From Chitinophagaceae bacterium (lineage in GTDB: Bacteria > Bacteroidota > Bacteroidia > Chitinophagales > Chitinophagaceae), in the NCBI GenBank assembly GCA_025924755.1, contig JAICHT010000070.1, positions 1 to 13,524 of the forward strand: a stretch of DNA of 13,524 bases. Reading direction: 5' to 3'. Shown piece by piece: positions 7,772 to 13,524 of this stretch (its first letter is position 1; every line of letters starts with the position of its first letter). The translations under genes and the position numbers were made by a program. The notes beneath the pieces are model-generated. The model searched no databases and had not been told where the DNA came from. It saw only the letters and a list, made by a program, of their open reading frames with translations.

Positions 7772-7997
7772 GAAATAAAAAATAAGCAGGCTGACTTTTA
7801 TACTGCTGTAATCAGGAAGCCAGAGGCATATCTGAGTAAAAATGAAAACAATGCTATTATAGCGAAGTAGTACTTGACATTGACAGAAACTGCATCGTTA
7901 TTAAATTCAACATCTCTGACCCAAACCAGGTGCACATTAAGTTGGAAAAACCTATGACGTAAAGGGTATTAAGAATAGACAGAACGAAATAGATTAG
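7772..7997 (+). pseudogene. Relic of an unidentified gene, spread over three frames
   Basis: The 391 bases between mnmE and the next gene hold no intact ORF, but three overlapping open fragments read like successive pieces of one protein. Bases 7772-7870 contain ADFYTAVIRKPEAYLSKNEN; 7846-7962 contain VVLDIDRNCIVIKFNISDPN and then QVHIKLEK; 7941-7997 contain KTYDVKGIKNRQNEID. Each ends in a stop where the next frame takes over, as expected of a decayed gene with at least two frame-changing indels. Amino-acid composition is protein-like across the joins. The family is not recognised. A further small fragment (ALIQAQSKK, just upstream) might be the end of a lost signal peptide, but this is speculative. 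Nothing else is seen in 7692-7771 or 7998-8082 except AT-rich DNA without a convincing promoter. Confidence 0.45.
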
Positions 7998-8082
7998 CTA
8001 TCCAATATTAGCAATTCTAACAATATTTGTTTATATTACAATAGAGATTTTCATTCTCATTTGAACTTATAAACTTAAAGAG

Positions 8083-8544
8083 ATGGCAACCCATTCTATT
8101 GAGATTAAAGGAAGCAATACAACTAATGGCAAATTAATACTATATGATAATGGAATAAGATTGCCGGATGATGGAAGCAGCGAAGCTGAAGTAGGGGACG
8201 AGATTAATTGGACTATAAGCGACCCAAATGTTTTTTCATTTAGGATTGAAAAAAAAGATAACTCCCAAAATATATGGAAAACTTTGCACCATCCCCCATC
8301 ACACCATACCAAAAATGGAGGTGGAAGAGTTGGTGGTAAATGGGCGGCTGGCAAGAAGTATCGTTATACAATACATTGGAAAATTTCTGAAACTGACCCA
8401 GAAAAACATTTCGATCCCATAATTTCAATCAGGCCACGTTCCTCTTTTACAGAAAAGCTTATTATAGGAACTCTTGTTACAGGGATTTTAGCTTTTTTGA
8501 GTATTTCATTTTATCAGGAGTTTTTGCGCAAGAACAAAAAATAG
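8083..8544 (+). CDS. Small hypothetical protein with C-terminal membrane segment
   Basis: This 153-residue protein is not recognised with confidence. Residues 1-118 are rich in alternating polar/hydrophobic stretches suggestive of a beta-sandwich (IEIKGSNTTNGKLILYDNG, GDEINWTI, YRYTIHWKI, FDPIISIRP). The pattern hints at a cupredoxin- or Ig-like fold, but no metal-ligand set is evident; this is inference. It has no N-terminal signal peptide. A hydrophobic helix at about 125-144 followed by the basic tail FLRKNKK suggests a tail-anchored membrane protein. That tail is encoded by DNA that is a degenerate copy of the signal-peptide region of the downstream kinase, read in another frame. Its stop TAG corresponds to GAG in the second copy. 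It probably shares a transcript with the kinase gene, whose ATG is 71 bases downstream. AAGAG before the ATG may help initiation. Confidence 0.72.
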   Translation: MATHSIEIKGSNTTNGKLILYDNGIRLPDDGSSEAEVGDEINWTISDPNVFSFRIEKKDNSQNIWKTLHHPPSHHTKNGGGRVGGKWAAGKKYRYTIHWKISETDPEKHFDPIISIRPRSSFTEKLIIGTLVTGILAFLSISFYQEFLRKNKK

Positions 8545-8569
8545 CAGATAGCCCTACCCGTTATTTATC
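8413..8569 (+). repeat. Junction duplication, copy A (contains 5' relic of a kinase gene)
   Basis: This segment is an imperfect repeat of 8587-8724. The offset is 174 bases in the left part and 156 in the right part because copy A carries 18 extra bases. The best-matching blocks are CTTTTACAGAAAAGCTTATT (8445-8464; 17 of 20 identical to copy B) and TTGCGCAAGAACAAAAAA (8524-8541, identical). In the frame of the downstream kinase it reads LFYRKAYY, then ILSGVFAQEQKIADSPT, against MFYRKVYF and LISGTVAQEQKRADSLT at the true kinase start. The position of the kinase ATG is CTC here, so this copy cannot start the kinase. In the other frame it encodes the membrane tail of the small protein. Confidence 0.82.
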
Positions 8570-8586
8570 TACTGATTACCAGCTAT

Positions 8587-8724
8587 CATCCAAAAGTTTC
8601 TATCAAACCATCAACATGTTTTATAGAAAAGTTTATTTTCTTTTTATTAGCTGTTTTTGGTTTCTTATTTCCGGAACAGTTGCGCAAGAACAAAAAAGAG
8701 CAGATAGCCTTACCTACATTTATC
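8587..8724 (+). repeat. Junction duplication, copy B (kinase start plus 3' relic of the small gene)
   Basis: This is the second copy, lying almost directly behind copy A. In the kinase frame it supplies the start codon and signal peptide. In the frame of the small gene it reads HPKVSIKPST, then FIEKFIFFLLAVFGFLF and QLRKNKKEQIALP. These match DPIISIRPRSS, the membrane helix and FLRKNKK at the end of the small protein. Copy B therefore keeps a silent remnant of the small gene's 3' end, and that frame stays open to 8739. Confidence 0.8.
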
Positions 8725-10667
8725 AGCAAAATACGCTAACAGGTATAGCAAAATTAGAATTGCTCAGTGACTTATCTTTTAACGAATTAAAGGATTTTAA
8801 AAAGGGGCTTCAGTATGCTGATGAACTAATAAGTCTATCCGAACAAACCGGTAACGACAAATATCTACGCATTGGTTATTTCCTTAAAGGCACTAAAAAA
8901 AGATCGCTCAGCCAGTTGGATGAGGCGCTGGAGGCTTACTTCAAAAGTGCAGAGATCGCCAGGAAAATACATCATCTTAAGGGAGAAGGAGAAGCTTATA
9001 GTGCTATTGCTGATATTTACACCATTGATAATAATGCAGCCAATGCAAAAACTTATTATAATAAAGCTATTGTTACCTTACGAAAGGCTGGCCTCCGGTC
9101 TCAAGAAGACTCAATTGCCTTGGCTTCTGTGCTTCTGAATGCAGGCGATGCATTGCGAAGAGTAAAGAATTATGACTCTGCTCTTTTTTATTTAAATAGT
9201 GCAAAGCTGATCTTTGATAAGGTGAATTATTTAAGCGGAAAGGGATATAGCTCAGGTAATATTGGTATGGTTTACGCCAGTATTGGCAAAAATGACCTTG
9301 CAGAAAAAAACATAAATGAAGCTATCCGTATATTGGGAAAGAACCAGGACTATTATCCTATCTGTGACTACCTCGTTTCTATGGCCGGAGTGTATTTGGA
9401 TAAAGGAGATACATCGACAGCGCTTAGCTATACTTCCAAAAGCCTTCGCCTGGCCGAACAGTATGGACTGAAAGAGCAAATAAGGGACGCCAATCTTGAA
9501 CTATCAAAACTTTACGAACACACTGGTAATACAAACGAGGCCCTTAAATACTACAAAAGATATATTACTTACCGGGACAGCATCAACAACCACGATGTCG
9601 AATTGAATATGGCTAATCAGCGTTATGATTATGAAATGTCACAAAAGCAAATAGAGGTAAACGCACTTAATAAGCAAAAGCAAAATGAGAAGAAGTTAAC
9701 CTTATCACTGGGTATTATACTCGGCTTAACGATCATCATATTGGCTATTTTATTTAAAAACAATCAAAATAAACAAAAAGCATATAAGATTTTAAACTTA
9801 CAAAAGCAGGAGACAGATAGGGAAAAAGCAAAGGCAGAAGACACTCTTTCTGAACTACAGCAAACTCAGAAACAACTGATCCAAACAGCAAAGATGGCCT
9901 CGCTGGGAGAACTCACCGCAGGTATAGCACACGAAATACAAAATCCTTTAAATTTCATTAATAACTTCTCCGAAGTAAGTGTTGAGTTGCTGAACGAATT
10001 ACGAGAAGGAAAAATGAATAAATCATCTGCTTCAGACAATGCCGAAACAGATGGAATTATTAGTGATCTGGCTGATAATCTTAAAAAAATAAATGACCAC
10101 GGGAAACGTGCCGATGCTATAGTAAAAGGAATGTTGCAACATTCAAGGGCTAATACAGGCAAAAAAGAGCCAACAGATATTAATGCGCTGGCTGATGAAT
10201 GCTTACGCTTAAGCTATCATGGTTTACGTGCTAAAGACAAAGAGTTTAACGCAAATTTTACGACAGATTTAGATGAAAGCATTGGCAATATTGAAGTGGT
10301 ACCCCAGGATATAGGAAGAGTCTTAATGAACTTATACAACAATGCTTTTTATTCAGTAAACGAAAAGAAGAAACAACGAAATAGTGCTTTTGAGCCGCTT
10401 GTTTCAGTAACCACAAAAAAGATTGACAACAAAATAGAGTTATCTATAAAGGATAATGGCATGGGTATTCCACAGAAGGTACTGGATAAAATTTTTCAGC
10501 CATTCTTTACTACCAAACCAACGGGGCAGGGCACCGGCCTGGGATTGTCTTTAAGCTATGATATCATCAAAGCCCATGGTGGTGAAATAAAAGTGGATAC
10601 GGAGGAAGGAACATTTGCCGAGTTTATAATTCGGCTGCCAATTGGTAGCAATGGAACTTCCATCTAA
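8616..10667 (+). CDS. TPR-containing sensor histidine kinase
   Basis: This 683-residue protein has a signal peptide (1-23, LISGTVAQEQ cleavage region). A periplasmic array of tetratricopeptide-like repeats spans about 45-325 (for example EALEAYFKSAEIARKIHH and NEALKYYKRYITYRDSIN). A coiled segment precedes one membrane helix at about 362-380, and a cytoplasmic coiled coil (about 385-425) leads to the kinase core. The H box is HEIQNP with phospho-acceptor H439. The ATPase domain has the N box NLYNNAFYSV (572-581), G1 DNGMGIP (613-619), F box FQPFFTTKP (627-635) and G2 GTGLGLSLS (639-647), so it should be active. No HAMP, receiver or DNA-binding domain is present, and no response regulator gene lies in the window. 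ATG 8616 is chosen because it gives a proper signal peptide. The frame is open further upstream, to 8397, but without a start codon. The ligand or stress sensed is unknown. Confidence 0.93.
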   Translation: MFYRKVYFLFISCFWFLISGTVAQEQKRADSLTYIYQQNTLTGIAKLELLSDLSFNELKDFKKGLQYADELISLSEQTGNDKYLRIGYFLKGTKKRSLSQLDEALEAYFKSAEIARKIHHLKGEGEAYSAIADIYTIDNNAANAKTYYNKAIVTLRKAGLRSQEDSIALASVLLNAGDALRRVKNYDSALFYLNSAKLIFDKVNYLSGKGYSSGNIGMVYASIGKNDLAEKNINEAIRILGKNQDYYPICDYLVSMAGVYLDKGDTSTALSYTSKSLRLAEQYGLKEQIRDANLELSKLYEHTGNTNEALKYYKRYITYRDSINNHDVELNMANQRYDYEMSQKQIEVNALNKQKQNEKKLTLSLGIILGLTIIILAILFKNNQNKQKAYKILNLQKQETDREKAKAEDTLSELQQTQKQLIQTAKMASLGELTAGIAHEIQNPLNFINNFSEVSVELLNELREGKMNKSSASDNAETDGIISDLADNLKKINDHGKRADAIVKGMLQHSRANTGKKEPTDINALADECLRLSYHGLRAKDKEFNANFTTDLDESIGNIEVVPQDIGRVLMNLYNNAFYSVNEKKKQRNSAFEPLVSVTTKKIDNKIELSIKDNGMGIPQKVLDKIFQPFFTTKPTGQGTGLGLSLSYDIIKAHGGEIKVDTEEGTFAEFIIRLPIGSNGTSI

Positions 10668-10977
10668 ACGCCGTGTTGTCACAAACATATTATCCTAAAC
10701 AATGTGATGATAAACATATTTTTAGTGATTACTATTTAGTAAAAGTTTTTTGTGAAAAATATTTCCTATAATACTACACTTGAACAAGTTGCATTTTAGA
10801 TTTTAATTGAAGGGTGGTAAAAATTTTGTGGTAATTTATAATGAAAAATACTCAAAGAAGAAATTAATTTGGTAGCCCAAATAATAAAACTTGGAAGTTG
10901 TAAATTACACCGCCGGTATAAAGGCAAAAGTTTTTCTAAAAGCCATTCTTTACAAATAATGATTTTTCTTTAATTTA
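10668..10977 (+). other. AT-rich intergenic region, no gene seen
   Basis: This 310-base gap lies between the kinase and the DUF1080 gene. All frames are broken by stops. Visible structure is limited to a short direct repeat AAACATATT (10683-10691 and 10712-10720), of unknown meaning. No convincing terminator for the kinase and no good TAnnTTTG promoter for the next gene were found, although one or both must presumably lie here. Confidence 0.6.
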
Positions 10978-11724
10978 ATGCACATGAAAAAAACAATCCT
11001 TAAAAGTGTACTCTTCGGTCTTATCATTTTCCTTTCATTCGGGTATAGCAACGCTTCGGCGCCGGATGCCTTATTAACACTACAAAGTAATAACCAGGAT
11101 ACTGCCGGTTGGAAGCAGCTATTTAACGGCACCGACCTTACTGGTTGGAAGCATGTAGGCAAAGGCAGCATGTCGGTGGAAGATGGCATGATCCGCGGAC
11201 ATGGCGGCATGGGGCTATTGTACTGGACGGGCGGAAAATTAGGTAACTGCACCATTCGTGTAGTGTATAAAATGCAAAAAGAAAACAGCAATTCCGGTGT
11301 GTTTATACGCATACCAATTGAGCCACGCGAAGAATGGATGCCGGTATTTTATGGCTATGAAGTGCAGATAGACAATCATCCTGAAACTTCGGGAGAGGAT
11401 GACCATCACGTAACTGGAACACTGTATTCTTTAACCAAACCATTGGCCAAACCAGGTAAGCCCGGACCTGAATGGAACACAATGGAAATTACTTTAAATG
11501 GTCCGCACACACTGGTATATGTAAATGGTGAAAAAGTAACCGATTATACAGAAGGCGACCCGGTGCCGCCGCGTAAATTTGATTTTGAACCTTACCATGG
11601 CCTTAGACCGGATTTCGGCTATATTGGCCTTCAGAATCATGGCGATAATGATGTGGTTTATTTTAAAGAAGTAGCAGTAAAACCGCTTGCAAAAACTAAT
11701 AGTAACCATAATGGAAGAAAATAA
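10978..11724 (+). CDS. Exported DUF1080 (3-keto-disaccharide hydrolase-like) protein
   Basis: This 248-residue protein begins with a signal peptide (MKKTILKSVLFGLIIFLSFG, cleavage probably near SNASA at 24-28). One DUF1080 / PF06439 concanavalin-like jelly-roll domain follows at about 44-236. Family motifs are LFNGTDLTGWKH (48-59), NSGVFIR (105-111), YGYEVQIDNH (125-134), TGTLYS (146-151) and GYIGLQNHGD (214-223). Members of this family are linked to hydrolysis of 3-keto-glycosides and are frequent in Bacteroidota and Planctomycetes; the actual substrate is not deducible. Two starts are possible, ATG 10978 (MHMKKT) or ATG 10984 (MKKT); the second gives the more typical signal peptide. The 3' end overlaps the next gene by 14 bases, which fits a sugar-oxidation/cleavage pair. 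Confidence 0.9.
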   Translation: MHMKKTILKSVLFGLIIFLSFGYSNASAPDALLTLQSNNQDTAGWKQLFNGTDLTGWKHVGKGSMSVEDGMIRGHGGMGLLYWTGGKLGNCTIRVVYKMQKENSNSGVFIRIPIEPREEWMPVFYGYEVQIDNHPETSGEDDHHVTGTLYSLTKPLAKPGKPGPEWNTMEITLNGPHTLVYVNGEKVTDYTEGDPVPPRKFDFEPYHGLRPDFGYIGLQNHGDNDVVYFKEVAVKPLAKTNSNHNGRK

Positions 11725-13234
11725 AGAAACGCCGGAAAAGAAGAGTATTAGCCGCGGTGCATTTATTAAAAACGCCGCATTGGCCACAGCAGGATTTTAT
11801 ATCGTTCCACGGCATGTATTGGGCGGAAAAGGATATGTAGCACCAAGCGACAAATTATATATAGCGGCTGTTGGCTGCGGCGGCGAGGCCGAAAATGATA
11901 TTCACCATTATGCTATAGCACCTAAAAAAAATGCGGTAATTGCTTATTTGTGTGATGTGGATGAACGTCAGGCAGCACCGCGTCGTAAAGAATTTCCAAG
12001 TGCCCCGTTTTACCACGACTGGCGGGAACTATTTGATAAAGAGAGCAAACATTTTGATGCAGTTACAGTTGCCATTCCAGATCATAACCATGCAATTGTT
12101 GGCCTCAGCGCTATGCAGTTGCATAAACATTTATATCTGCAAAAACCACTGACGCATGATATTTATGAAGCCCGTGTACTTACCGAAACTTCTAAAAAGT
12201 ATAAGGTAGTAACTCAAATGGGCGACCAGGGCGCTTCCTGCGATGGAATGCGTACGCTTCGTGAGTGGTTTGAGGCAGGATTGATTGGTGATATTGAAAA
12301 AGTATATTGCTGGACAGACCGGCCCGTATGGCCTCAGGGCATTTCGTGGCCCGATACAAAGCCACCGGTTCCTAAAGAATTAAATTGGGATTTATGGCTG
12401 GGCACGGCTCAGGCAACAAATTATATTGACAACCTCGTTCCTTTTAACTGGCGCGGCTGGTGGCAGTTTGGTACTGGTGCTTTGGGTGATATGGGATGCC
12501 ATATTATGGGGCCTCCCTTTAAATTGCTTCAGTTAGGATATCCTACAGAAATATCGGGCAGTGCCAGTACGGTTTATAAAGGGATTTTTAAAGAAGGTAT
12601 TTACCCGGAAAGCGGCCCGGTTTCCAGCTCCATCAAATTTAAATTTAAACAGAAAGGCGGCCGCGACCTTGACTTGTATTGGATGGATGGGGGAATTACA
12701 CCTGAGCGGTTGTCAGAATTAGATCCGGACGTAAATATGAACGAAGCACTGGGCGACTGGCCGGGTGAAAATGACTTTGAAGGATGTACGTTATTTATTG
12801 GTGCCAAAGGAAAAGTTTCCTGTGGTTGGGGCGGTAGTCATCCGCGCCTGTTACCGCTTTCTTTAAATAAAGAGGTGAATGTTCCAAAAAAGTATCCGCG
12901 GGTACAAGGTGATATGGACGGCCACTGGTGGCAATGGGTTGATGCCGCTATTGCCGGATATGGAAAGATGGAAGTAGACTCGCCTTTTGAAGGGTATGCC
13001 GGTCCGCTTACCGAAACGGTTTTGCTGGGCAATTTACTATTGCGCAGTTTTAATCTCCAGGAAAAAATAAAACGAAAAGACCCGGTGTATGGTAATATGG
13101 AAGGAAATAAATTTAGTGGCAGGTACATCAGCCTACTATGGGATGGCGCCAATATGCGTGTAACCAATTTCGAGCCCGCCAACCAATTTATAAAAAGAGA
13201 ATACCGGAAAGGTTGGGGCGAAGTAAAGTTGTAG
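11711..13234 (+). CDS. Gfo/Idh/MocA family oxidoreductase with N-terminal export-like signal
   Basis: From ATG 11711 the protein has 507 residues. The N-terminus SISRGAFIKNAALATAGF (12-29) resembles a twin-arginine signal but has RG in place of RR. VPRHVLGGKGYVAPSDK (32-48) then leads into a Rossmann fold with AAVGCGG (52-58) and the acidic strand end YLCDVD (79-84). DHNHAIVG (124-131) and LQKPLTH (143-149) follow; the usual EKP motif is QKP here, with the catalytic lysine kept (K145). GDMGCH (259-264) lies in the C-terminal domain. The family oxidises or reduces sugars with NAD(P); together with the DUF1080 partner, formation or use of 3-keto-sugars is a reasonable inference. The frame extends upstream to a TTG at 11687, but the ATG overlapping the DUF1080 stop by 14 bases is the natural, translationally coupled start. 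Confidence 0.92.
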   Translation: MEENKETPEKKSISRGAFIKNAALATAGFYIVPRHVLGGKGYVAPSDKLYIAAVGCGGEAENDIHHYAIAPKKNAVIAYLCDVDERQAAPRRKEFPSAPFYHDWRELFDKESKHFDAVTVAIPDHNHAIVGLSAMQLHKHLYLQKPLTHDIYEARVLTETSKKYKVVTQMGDQGASCDGMRTLREWFEAGLIGDIEKVYCWTDRPVWPQGISWPDTKPPVPKELNWDLWLGTAQATNYIDNLVPFNWRGWWQFGTGALGDMGCHIMGPPFKLLQLGYPTEISGSASTVYKGIFKEGIYPESGPVSSSIKFKFKQKGGRDLDLYWMDGGITPERLSELDPDVNMNEALGDWPGENDFEGCTLFIGAKGKVSCGWGGSHPRLLPLSLNKEVNVPKKYPRVQGDMDGHWWQWVDAAIAGYGKMEVDSPFEGYAGPLTETVLLGNLLLRSFNLQEKIKRKDPVYGNMEGNKFSGRYISLLWDGANMRVTNFEPANQFIKREYRKGWGEVKL

Positions 13235-13247
13235 GGTCGCTTTTTAA

Positions 13248-13293
13248 AATATAAAGTCCTTGTTTGGCAAGGGCATAACTAGGACTTTATATT
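13248..13293 (+). terminator. Long hairpin after the oxidoreductase gene
   Basis: A perfect 13-bp inverted repeat (AATATAAAGTCCT / AGGACTTTATATT) encloses 20 bases and starts 14 bases after the stop codon. Within it CCTTG-TTTGG-CAAGG (13258-13272) can form a competing smaller hairpin. There is no T tract after the stem, so it may be a 3'-end stabilising structure rather than a simple terminator. Confidence 0.4.
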
Positions 13294-13383
13294 ACATTTA
13301 TAAGTCAGATAGGAATTATGCTCTCAATAATGATAAATTACTTAATAGCCTTTTAAAGTATTTTACAATATCCCTCTAAAATA

Positions 13384-13414
13384 AAAAGCCTTGTAAATTG
13401 TTTACAAAGCTTTT
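13384..13414. terminator. Bidirectional terminator
   Basis: AAAAGC-C-TTGTAAA, loop TTG, TTTACAA-A-GCTTTT forms a 13-bp stem with a single C/A mismatch. It is flanked by A residues on the left and T residues on the right, so it can work on either strand. It stands between the oxidoreductase gene and the minus-strand tRNA remnant, whose 3' end is three bases away. Confidence 0.7.
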
Positions 13415-13416
13415 CG

Positions 13417-13458
13417 TGACCCCGGATGGGCTCGAACCATCGGCCCGCTGATTAAGAG
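13417..13458 (-). tRNA. 3' half of tRNA-Lys(CTT), truncated; putative attachment site
   Basis: Read on the minus strand, this holds the anticodon loop CTCTTAA (anticodon CTT, complement at 13454-13456), the 3' anticodon strand TCAGC, variable loop GGGCC, a perfect T arm (GATGG-TTCGAGC-CCATC), the 3' acceptor strand CGGGGTC and discriminator A, without encoded CCA. Upstream on that strand the 5' anticodon strand should be GCTGA but is GCCAA, and no D arm or matching GACCCCG acceptor strand exists in the remaining 66 bases of the window. The gene is therefore cut inside the anticodon arm, the usual crossover point of tyrosine recombinases that use tRNA genes. This is the half-site expected at the far end of an integrated element, which would lie to the right of the window. 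Confidence 0.8.
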
Positions 13459-13490
13459 TTGGCGTATTGGCCTAATCTGTTTTAATCCGG

Positions 13491-13510
13491 TTTAACTTAA
13501 TTTAACTTAA
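13491..13510 (+). repeat. Tandem direct repeat TTTAACTTAA x2 beside the tRNA remnant
   Basis: Two perfect adjacent copies of TTTAACTTAA follow another pair of similar units (TAATCTGTTT and TAATCCGGTTT, 13473-13493). Short repeats near an attachment site can be arm-type integrase or excisionase binding sites; this is inference. Confidence 0.45.
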
Positions 13511-13524
13511 GTATTTGTTTATCA

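Noticed and set aside
8067..8354. 95-residue minus-strand ORF opposite the small hypothetical gene
   Set aside because: It has no promoter or start context and is antisense to a better-supported plus-strand ORF; its composition looks like a shadow.
8397..8615. N-terminal extension of the kinase through the open upstream frame
   Set aside because: No ATG, GTG or TTG occurs in that stretch, and the ATG at 8616 is followed directly by a good signal peptide; the open frame is explained by the duplication.
10683..10720. Direct repeat AAACATATT twice and a TCACA/TGTGA inverted pair after the kinase gene
   Set aside because: Short and AT-rich, expected by chance in such DNA; noted only in the intergenic entry.
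10821..10828. AAATTTTG as a -7 promoter box for the DUF1080 gene
   Set aside because: It has a mismatch to TAnnTTTG and no TTTG box at a suitable distance upstream.
11687..11710. TTG start eight codons upstream for the oxidoreductase
   Set aside because: It would lengthen the overlap with the DUF1080 gene to 38 bases; the ATG at 11711 gives a normal export-like N-terminus.

Overview
The window reads as chromosomal DNA of a member of the Bacteroidota, most likely a Chitinophagaceae-type organism. This is an inference from several things: a TonB with the Bacteroidota-type N-terminus followed by a 12-proline run, an exbB-exbD-exbD-tonB cluster, leaders without Shine-Dalgarno sites, a TAnnTTTG-type promoter element, a TPR-histidine kinase, and a DUF1080 + Gfo/Idh/MocA pair. 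All complete genes are on the + strand.

Layout. (1) 1-1661: the 3' end of a nuo operon (end of nuoM, complete nuoN), closed by a strong hairpin terminator. (2) 1665-2939: an orphan MacB/FtsX-type ABC permease whose start codon lies just behind that terminator. (3) 3128-6222: a Ton energising cluster (ExbB, two different ExbDs, TonB) ending in a classic terminator at 6249-6276. The proton-motive force drawn on by ExbB/ExbD is the same one built by respiratory complex I. (4) 6306-7691: mnmE, for tRNA wobble-uridine modification, with a TAnnTTTG box so close to the ATG that the transcript may be almost leaderless. (5) 7692-8615: a scarred accessory region. It holds a gene relic broken over three reading frames (about 7772-7997), a small unrecognised protein with a C-terminal membrane anchor (8083-8544), and an imperfect tandem duplication (about 8413-8569 and 8587-8724) across the junction of that small gene and the next kinase gene. 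(6) 8616-10667: a TPR-containing membrane histidine kinase with no response regulator in the window. (7) 10978-13234: a two-gene sugar-related unit, an exported DUF1080 (3-keto-disaccharide hydrolase-like) protein overlapping by 14 nt an export-signal-bearing Gfo/Idh/MocA oxidoreductase. (8) 13235-13524: a hairpin, a bidirectional terminator and, on the minus strand, only the 3' half of a tRNA-Lys(CTT). It breaks off in the anticodon arm and is followed by short direct repeats. This is the expected footprint of a tyrosine-recombinase element integrated at tRNA-Lys and lying beyond the right edge.

The two most interesting points are the duplicated junction at 8413-8724, where one DNA segment is used in two frames (membrane tail of the small protein in copy A, signal peptide of the kinase in copy B), and the tRNA-Lys half-gene at the right end. 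No wholly new defence or metabolic system is evident.
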